From NCBI GenBank assembly GCA_031177795.1, contig JAPSKG010000088.1:1-8751 (forward strand): a stretch of DNA of 8,751 nt. Reading direction: 5' to 3'. Below are positions 5,706-8,751 of this stretch, one piece after another. This stretch comes from Domibacillus sp. (GTDB taxonomy: Bacteria > Bacillota > Bacilli > Bacillales > Domibacillaceae). The notes under the pieces were generated by a model. It was not told the DNA's origin and did no database searches. It saw nothing but the letters and a program-made list of their open reading frames with translations. Position numbers and translations under genes: made by a program. Positions within the stretch are counted from its first letter, which is position 1; each line of letters begins with the position of its first letter.

Positions 5706-5902
5706 TTTAAACTGAAGATGGGTTGGATGGCATGCGTGGCCGTCATGGTATCTGGCGTAGGTGGGGCCTGTACCGGGAAGCAGGGAAAGAAACTATACAT
5801 AATTGGAGTTAGGACAAACAAAGAAAACAGTAAACATGTAATAGATGATAGAATGGTGTAAAGCACCAATCTAAAAAAAGAAGCGAACTTTCGCTTCTTT
5901 TT
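5704..5902 (+). ncRNA. Candidate small RNA of about 200 bases, possibly CcpA-repressed
   Basis: The predicted transcript starts just after the promoter/cre overlap and ends at a strong terminator. It contains a GC-rich 5' part with two hairpins: GATGGC (5726-5731) with GCCGTC (5739-5744), and GGTAT...GGC (5747-5756) with GCC..GTACC (5766-5774). A further TGGTG/CACCA hairpin (5854-5868) comes just before the terminator. The same stretch has a 47-codon frame (ATG 5718, stop 5859-5861; begins MGWMACVAVM) but no ribosome binding site precedes it, so a peptide is unlikely unless leaderless or dual-function. The layout resembles catabolite-controlled small RNAs such as SR1 of B. subtilis, but no sequence likeness to SR1 was seen. 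It is an inference from layout, with no family recognised. Confidence 0.35.
5875..5902. terminator. Strong bidirectional terminator
   Basis: A 12-bp stem pairs 5875-5886 (A-run, GAAGCGA) with 5891-5902 (TCGCTTC, T-run) around the 4-base loop ACTT. T tracts occur on both strands, with seven T on the minus strand. On the minus strand it can end the GH15 transcript 204 bases after that stop; on the plus strand it would end the candidate small RNA. Confidence 0.85.
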
Positions 5903-6105
5903 ATGTTTGCTGTCAGTAAATCAAGTTTTTTCTATGTGAGTAAAATTCAAGAGCGCTTTAAATAGCGAAACCGCCGAAAAAAGAAATGTTTTATGTTTCT
6001 GAATAAATAAAGAAAACTAAAGCAGTGAGGTATTTCTGTTTGATCTCTTCACTAAAAATCCTTCGAAACAAAATGAAGAGGATGGAAAACAAAGATGAAA
6101 CCGGG

Positions 6106-7974
6106 TCAGTTTCTGTGAAATAACCCCTGGGAAAAAAGTAAAGACCGTATAACTCCTGATTGGGAATAGCTGGGCATACTGATCCCCCGGGCTCGGCCTC
6201 TGCTGTACAGCAATTCAGGCAAAAGACCGCAAAAAGCACTGTTCCGATAGTTATGAGCAAAATATTTCCATGCCTGTTTCACATCGCCTGCCGCTAAAAA
6301 TGCTTCTCCCAGCCAAAAAGTGGGACCAGTCCACGGCTTTAAGTCGCCTTCTTCTGTCGTTAAACTTTCATGTCTCCAAATCCCTCCAATAAAAGGGTCT
6401 TCCAATCTTTTTTGAATGGCCGTAACTGTTGGTTCAAGCCACTTTTTAGGGAAAACGGGAAATTCCGAAAAAAACAAAGTAACGGATGCATCCAATAAAT
6501 TTGTTTCCTTTGAACGGCAGACAACACCATTATGAACATTATGCTTTTCAATAGATTCAATAAGCTCATGGGCGCCTTTCCGAAAACTTTTTGCTTTATC
6601 ATTTTCTTGCAAAGCTTCAGCCATTTCAGCAGCTTTTAATAAACCAAAAGAGGAGATGGCTGAAGTCCATGTCATATGTTCAAAAAGTTCTCCTAAATGA
6701 GGTCCAAAGGTTTCCCAGATTCCCGCATCTGCAAGGATAAGACCTGTAGAATCACGGTTTTTTAAAATCCAATTAGCTGAATGGTCAATTACATTCCACA
6801 TATCGTGCAACATAGTCTGGTCTTTTAGTAAAGACCAGACTTGCCAGATTCCATATAAAATAAGACCCGTTGTATCATTTTCAAAAGCATGCTCGTTTGG
6901 CAGTCCAGTAACAACATTGTAAGCAAAATAATAGTTTTGGTCAGGGCGTTCTTTTAAATAACAAAGAGTTGCATACAAAGACTTTACGGCTTCTTCCATA
7001 TGGCCTGCCAGTGCTAGTGTAGACACAATCCACAAGCTATCGCGAATCCATACATTTCCTTGGTATGGTTTAAAACCAATAAGAATAGGAGTGCCGTTTT
7101 CTTGAAGGCTCATTTTAAGCAACGTGTTGCTGACTTTCCAGTTGTATTCAAGCTTTGGCGGAAGTGTATTTAGCTTGATTGTTTTACTGTGCCACTTTTC
7201 CCATTCTTGCAGGGTGTGCTGTTCGCTTTTTTCAATTGTTTTCATCACATTTTGCAGTTCAAGAAAAGCTTCTTTCTTGGTGGAACCGGCAGCAAAAACT
7301 TGATAAACAGGATGGCTATACTGGTTGTTTGGAACGTTCAGCGGAATAGTAAACACTAAGGGAACAGGAATCAGGCTATGTTCAAAAACAGAAATTTTGC
7401 CGCCGGTAACCGCTTTTCCAATATCTCCTGTAATGCCTTTAGAATTAGGGAAAACGGCTGCTGCAAGCCATTGATTGCTTGAAATTCGAGAGATAAACGT
7501 ATTGTTTATTTTTTGTACAATATTTTTAAGGTGGACAACCGGAAAAACAGAAACGGTTGTTGGATTGGTTTTTAAAGTTTTTACTTGGATAGACCGAATC
7601 AGCACGTTTTTGTTTGACGGAGCCCATGTTTTGGTTTTAACTACGGTATTTCCTTTGTGAGAAACAACTTCATATATGCCACACCCATTAATGTAGCGGG
7701 CGCTGTTCATAGAAACAATTTCTCCAACTTGCCCAAATTCTTCTCGGACTGTTCCATAAGGGTCATACCAAATTTTTTCATGGTGGTCTTTGACCATGAT
7801 GTAAGAACCGGGTTCATCAAATAAAGCGCTTGATAAGTCAAAATTCGGAAAGAAAAACTGGCTTACTTTATCAACGGGCCGGCAGTTAGAATCATATTGC
7901 TGGAGCCAAGCTAAAACGCTCCCGTTTGATATAGGAGCGTGATTATCCTGGTTTTTTCCAATAAAATAATGCAT
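6106..7974 (-). CDS. Glycoside hydrolase family 15 protein (glucoamylase/trehalase-type), intracellular
   Basis: This 622-residue protein has the layout of bacterial and archaeal GH15 enzymes: an N-terminal beta-sandwich domain (about 1-260) and a C-terminal (alpha/alpha)6 barrel (about 275-620). Family landmarks are VWIRDSLW (308-315), GIWE with the likely general acid Glu421, the following FEHMTWTSAISSFGLLKAAEMA helix pattern from 431, WTGPTFWLGEAFLAAGD (548-564), and LPE with the likely general base Glu587 before YSQSGVIRSLL (603-613). It should release glucose from the non-reducing end of an alpha-linked oligosaccharide (maltodextrin, isomaltose-type or trehalose; not decidable here). The second Glu of the usual 'WEE' is Thr422. 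There is no signal peptide, so it acts on imported or stored sugar. The start ATG has AGGAAGGTGA closely upstream. A HAD-family gene diverges from its promoter side. Confidence 0.8.
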   Translation of the reverse strand: MHYFIGKNQDNHAPISNGSVLAWLQQYDSNCRPVDKVSQFFFPNFDLSSALFDEPGSYIMVKDHHEKIWYDPYGTVREEFGQVGEIVSMNSARYINGCGIYEVVSHKGNTVVKTKTWAPSNKNVLIRSIQVKTLKTNPTTVSVFPVVHLKNIVQKINNTFISRISSNQWLAAAVFPNSKGITGDIGKAVTGGKISVFEHSLIPVPLVFTIPLNVPNNQYSHPVYQVFAAGSTKKEAFLELQNVMKTIEKSEQHTLQEWEKWHSKTIKLNTLPPKLEYNWKVSNTLLKMSLQENGTPILIGFKPYQGNVWIRDSLWIVSTLALAGHMEEAVKSLYATLCYLKERPDQNYYFAYNVVTGLPNEHAFENDTTGLILYGIWQVWSLLKDQTMLHDMWNVIDHSANWILKNRDSTGLILADAGIWETFGPHLGELFEHMTWTSAISSFGLLKAAEMAEALQENDKAKSFRKGAHELIESIEKHNVHNGVVCRSKETNLLDASVTLFFSEFPVFPKKWLEPTVTAIQKRLEDPFIGGIWRHESLTTEEGDLKPWTGPTFWLGEAFLAAGDVKQAWKYFAHNYRNSAFCGLLPELLYSRGRARGISMPSYSQSGVIRSLLFSQGLFHRN

Positions 7975-7979
7975 AGGTT

Positions 7980-7989
7980 CACCTTCCTA
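7980..7989 (-). promoter_or_regulatory. Ribosome binding site of the GH15 gene
   Basis: On the minus strand TAGGAAGGTG, with core AAGGTG, ends five bases before ATG 7974. It is a good match to the 16S tail and fixes this start. Confidence 0.65.
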
Positions 7990-8016
7990 CTATTCGTTTG
8001 TTTTTTAGGCAGTCCC

Positions 8017-8052
8017 AAAATAATATGTTGATTTTAATCAACATATTATTTT
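8017..8052. repeat. 36-base perfect inverted repeat in the divergent control region
   Basis: Bases 8017-8032 are the exact reverse complement of 8037-8052 around the 4-base centre TTTA, giving a 16-bp perfect stem. The centre reads TTGAT-TTTA-ATCAA, matching the FNR/ANR-type pattern TTGAT-N4-ATCAA. It lies 43 bases before the GH15 start and 88 bases before the HAD start. It is either a large dimer or tetramer operator or a T-tailed hairpin; the divergent position favours an operator, but the regulator is unknown. Confidence 0.65.
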
Positions 8053-8064
8053 TAACCTATTCTT

Positions 8065-8076
8065 CTACTATAGTAG
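8065..8076. repeat. 12-base perfect palindrome in the divergent control region
   Basis: CTACTATAGTAG is its own reverse complement and lies 12 bases beyond the large inverted repeat. It contains TACTAT, a weak -10-like hexamer, on both strands. It may be part of one or both divergent promoters or a small operator; no matching -35 was found. Confidence 0.35.
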
Positions 8077-8122
8077 GCCTGTTTTTCATACCATTATTAA
8101 GGCAGTGCCGTAAGCTTTGCAG

Positions 8123-8128
8123 AAAGGA
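8123..8128 (+). promoter_or_regulatory. Ribosome binding site deciding the GTG start of the HAD gene
   Basis: AAAGGA ends 11 bases before GTG 8140. The only ATG nearby (8129) directly abuts this site, is in another frame and stops after five codons. The reading frame upstream of 8140 has no ATG, GTG or TTG back to its stop at 8098-8100, so GTG 8140 is the sole reasonable start. Confidence 0.6.
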
Positions 8129-8139
8129 ATGAAAGCCGT

Positions 8140-8703
8140 GTGGTAAAAGCTATTATCTTTGATTTTAACGAGTTGATTTCGGTTAGGAATCATGAATATC
8201 AAGTCCTGCAGGAAATATTCCAGGAAAATGACGGTTCTTTTCCGTTAAGTTTGTGGAACTCACAGGGGCTTAATCCGAATTTTAATCCTTTTGTTCAATT
8301 AGAAGAACAAACAAAGACAAAATACAATCATGCTGTTTTAAACAAAATTAAAACACAGCGGCTTTTTAAAAGGATAACGGATGAAAAAGGAAAAACCGAA
8401 ATGGTGGAAGTAATAAACAAAGCCATACAAAAAGGCATCAAAATCGGGCTGGTGTCCCGTTTTGAATTTAAATGGGTTGCTTTTTATTTAAAGAGCCTGG
8501 GTTTTATGGAGAAAATTGACTGTCTTCTCGCTGCGGATGATTTTAAAAAAATACATCCAAATGTAATTATTTATGAAGAAGCAGCAAAACGCTTGAAATT
8601 AAAGCCTGAAGAATGTGTTGTGTATGGAAGGGTTCCAGCAAATGATCTAACAAAATTGAATTTTGTTACTCCACCAAGTAACGAATTAACAAATTTCATT
8701 TAA
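8140..8703 (+). CDS. HAD-superfamily protein with degenerate catalytic motifs (likely pseudoenzyme)
   Basis: The 187-residue product has the HAD fold signature: VKAIIFDF at the N-terminus, a helical cap-like insert (about 15-85), the motif II strand IGLVSR (102-107; Ser106), and IIYEEAAKRLKLKPEECVVYG (143-163), which matches the 'A..RL...PEECV...' segment of beta-phosphoglucomutase-like HAD hydrolases. Catalytic positions are changed. The nucleophile Asp8 is kept, but the general acid/base two residues on is Asn10; the usual Lys-Pro of motif III reads His139-Pro140; the acidic pair of motif IV is Gly163-Arg164. The C-terminus after motif IV lacks the usual 'GI.AA..AGM' segment, and the protein is shorter than the ~215-230 residues typical of the group. 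No frameshift that restores it was seen, so it may be a binding or regulatory relative, or a decaying gene. It starts with GTG and is divergent from the GH15 gene. Confidence 0.7.
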   Translation: MVKAIIFDFNELISVRNHEYQVLQEIFQENDGSFPLSLWNSQGLNPNFNPFVQLEEQTKTKYNHAVLNKIKTQRLFKRITDEKGKTEMVEVINKAIQKGIKIGLVSRFEFKWVAFYLKSLGFMEKIDCLLAADDFKKIHPNVIIYEEAAKRLKLKPEECVVYGRVPANDLTKLNFVTPPSNELTNFI

Positions 8704-8751
8704 ATAAAAATAAATATCTTCAACTTAGTAATGGAAAAAGCAAATTTTTTA

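Larger units (their letters stand above)
5255..6105. other. Long gene-poor region between glpQ and the GH15 gene
   Basis: No convincing protein gene is found in these 851 bases on either strand: the open frames there use TTG starts without ribosome binding sites, are poor in codon character, or overlap real genes. It holds the glpQ promoter and PhoP box, a 21-base palindrome, an A/T hairpin at 5470-5499, and the candidate small-RNA unit at 5668-5902. In 5500-5660 and 5903-6105 nothing was recognised beyond short, weak stems. A block at about 5720-5785 is clearly richer in G and C than its surroundings. Confidence 0.6.

Noticed and set aside
5718..5861. 47-codon + strand frame (MGWMACVAVM...) ahead of a terminator
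   Set aside because: Attractive position, but nothing resembling a ribosome binding site precedes the ATG and no family is recognised; treated as part of the candidate RNA instead.
5639..5869. 76-codon hydrophobic frame on the minus strand
   Set aside because: It can start only with TTG or deep internal ATGs, has no ribosome binding site, begins right beside a terminator stem and shows no known motif.
5991..6260. 89-codon minus-strand frame with a signal-peptide-like N-terminus
   Set aside because: Its N-terminal half is the GH15 gene's C-terminal coding sequence read in another frame; TTG start and no ribosome binding site.
8017..8052. Reading the large palindrome as an ordinary terminator
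   Set aside because: It lies between two divergent genes, where no known transcript should end, and its stem is almost all A-T. It is kept as a possible operator, with the terminator option stated as the refuting case.
1..8751. CRISPR arrays, transposase genes, tRNA or rRNA, phage or defence genes
   Set aside because: None seen: no spaced repeat array, no terminal inverted repeats flanking a transposase, no tRNA cloverleaf noticed by eye, and the helicase has no nuclease or defence partner beside it.

Overview
The window looks like chromosomal DNA of a Gram-positive, low-GC Bacillaceae member. The evidence is AT-rich DNA, AGGAGG-type ribosome binding sites, sigma-A-like promoters, intrinsic terminators with long T tracts, a Bacillus-type GlpQ, CcpA-type cre sequences and a PhoP-type direct-repeat box. 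There are no tRNA or rRNA genes, insertion sequences, phage genes or CRISPR arrays.

Layout. (1) 1-204, +: the 3' end of a Gfo/Idh/MocA-type oxidoreductase. (2) 416-1840, +: an aldehyde dehydrogenase of the succinate-semialdehyde dehydrogenase (GabD) type, with a putative promoter and a weak cre-like site ahead of it and a strong terminator about 110 bases after it. (3) 2099-4279, +: a UvrD/PcrA-type superfamily 1 DNA helicase with its own extended -10 promoter. (4) 4293-4328: a terminator shared by the convergent helicase and glpQ. (5) 4364-5254, -: a secreted glycerophosphodiester phosphodiesterase (GlpQ) preceded by four to five hexamers at exact 11-base spacing, the layout of a PhoP box. 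(6) 5255-6105: 851 bases without a convincing protein gene. This stretch is not empty: it holds the Pho box, a 21-base palindrome, a second A/T hairpin, and a candidate small-RNA unit of promoter, full-match cre site, GC-rich hairpins and terminator. (7) 6106-7974, -: an intracellular family 15 glycoside hydrolase. (8) 7975-8139: a divergent control region with a 36-base perfect inverted repeat whose centre fits the FNR/ANR half-site pattern. (9) 8140-8703, +: a HAD-superfamily protein whose usual catalytic residues are largely replaced.

How the parts relate. The genes do not form one operon. The common themes are carbon and phosphate supply: an aldehyde dehydrogenase and a candidate small RNA with possible CcpA sites, a phosphate-starvation-type GlpQ that can release glycerol-3-phosphate from phosphodiesters or teichoic acid, and an alpha-glucan hydrolase facing a degenerate HAD protein across a shared control region. 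The helicase is an unrelated DNA-maintenance gene.

The least explained parts are the candidate CcpA-controlled small RNA at about 5668-5902, the large palindrome at 8017-8052, and the apparently catalytically dead HAD protein. All functions are read from motifs and family knowledge; no database search or folding program was run.
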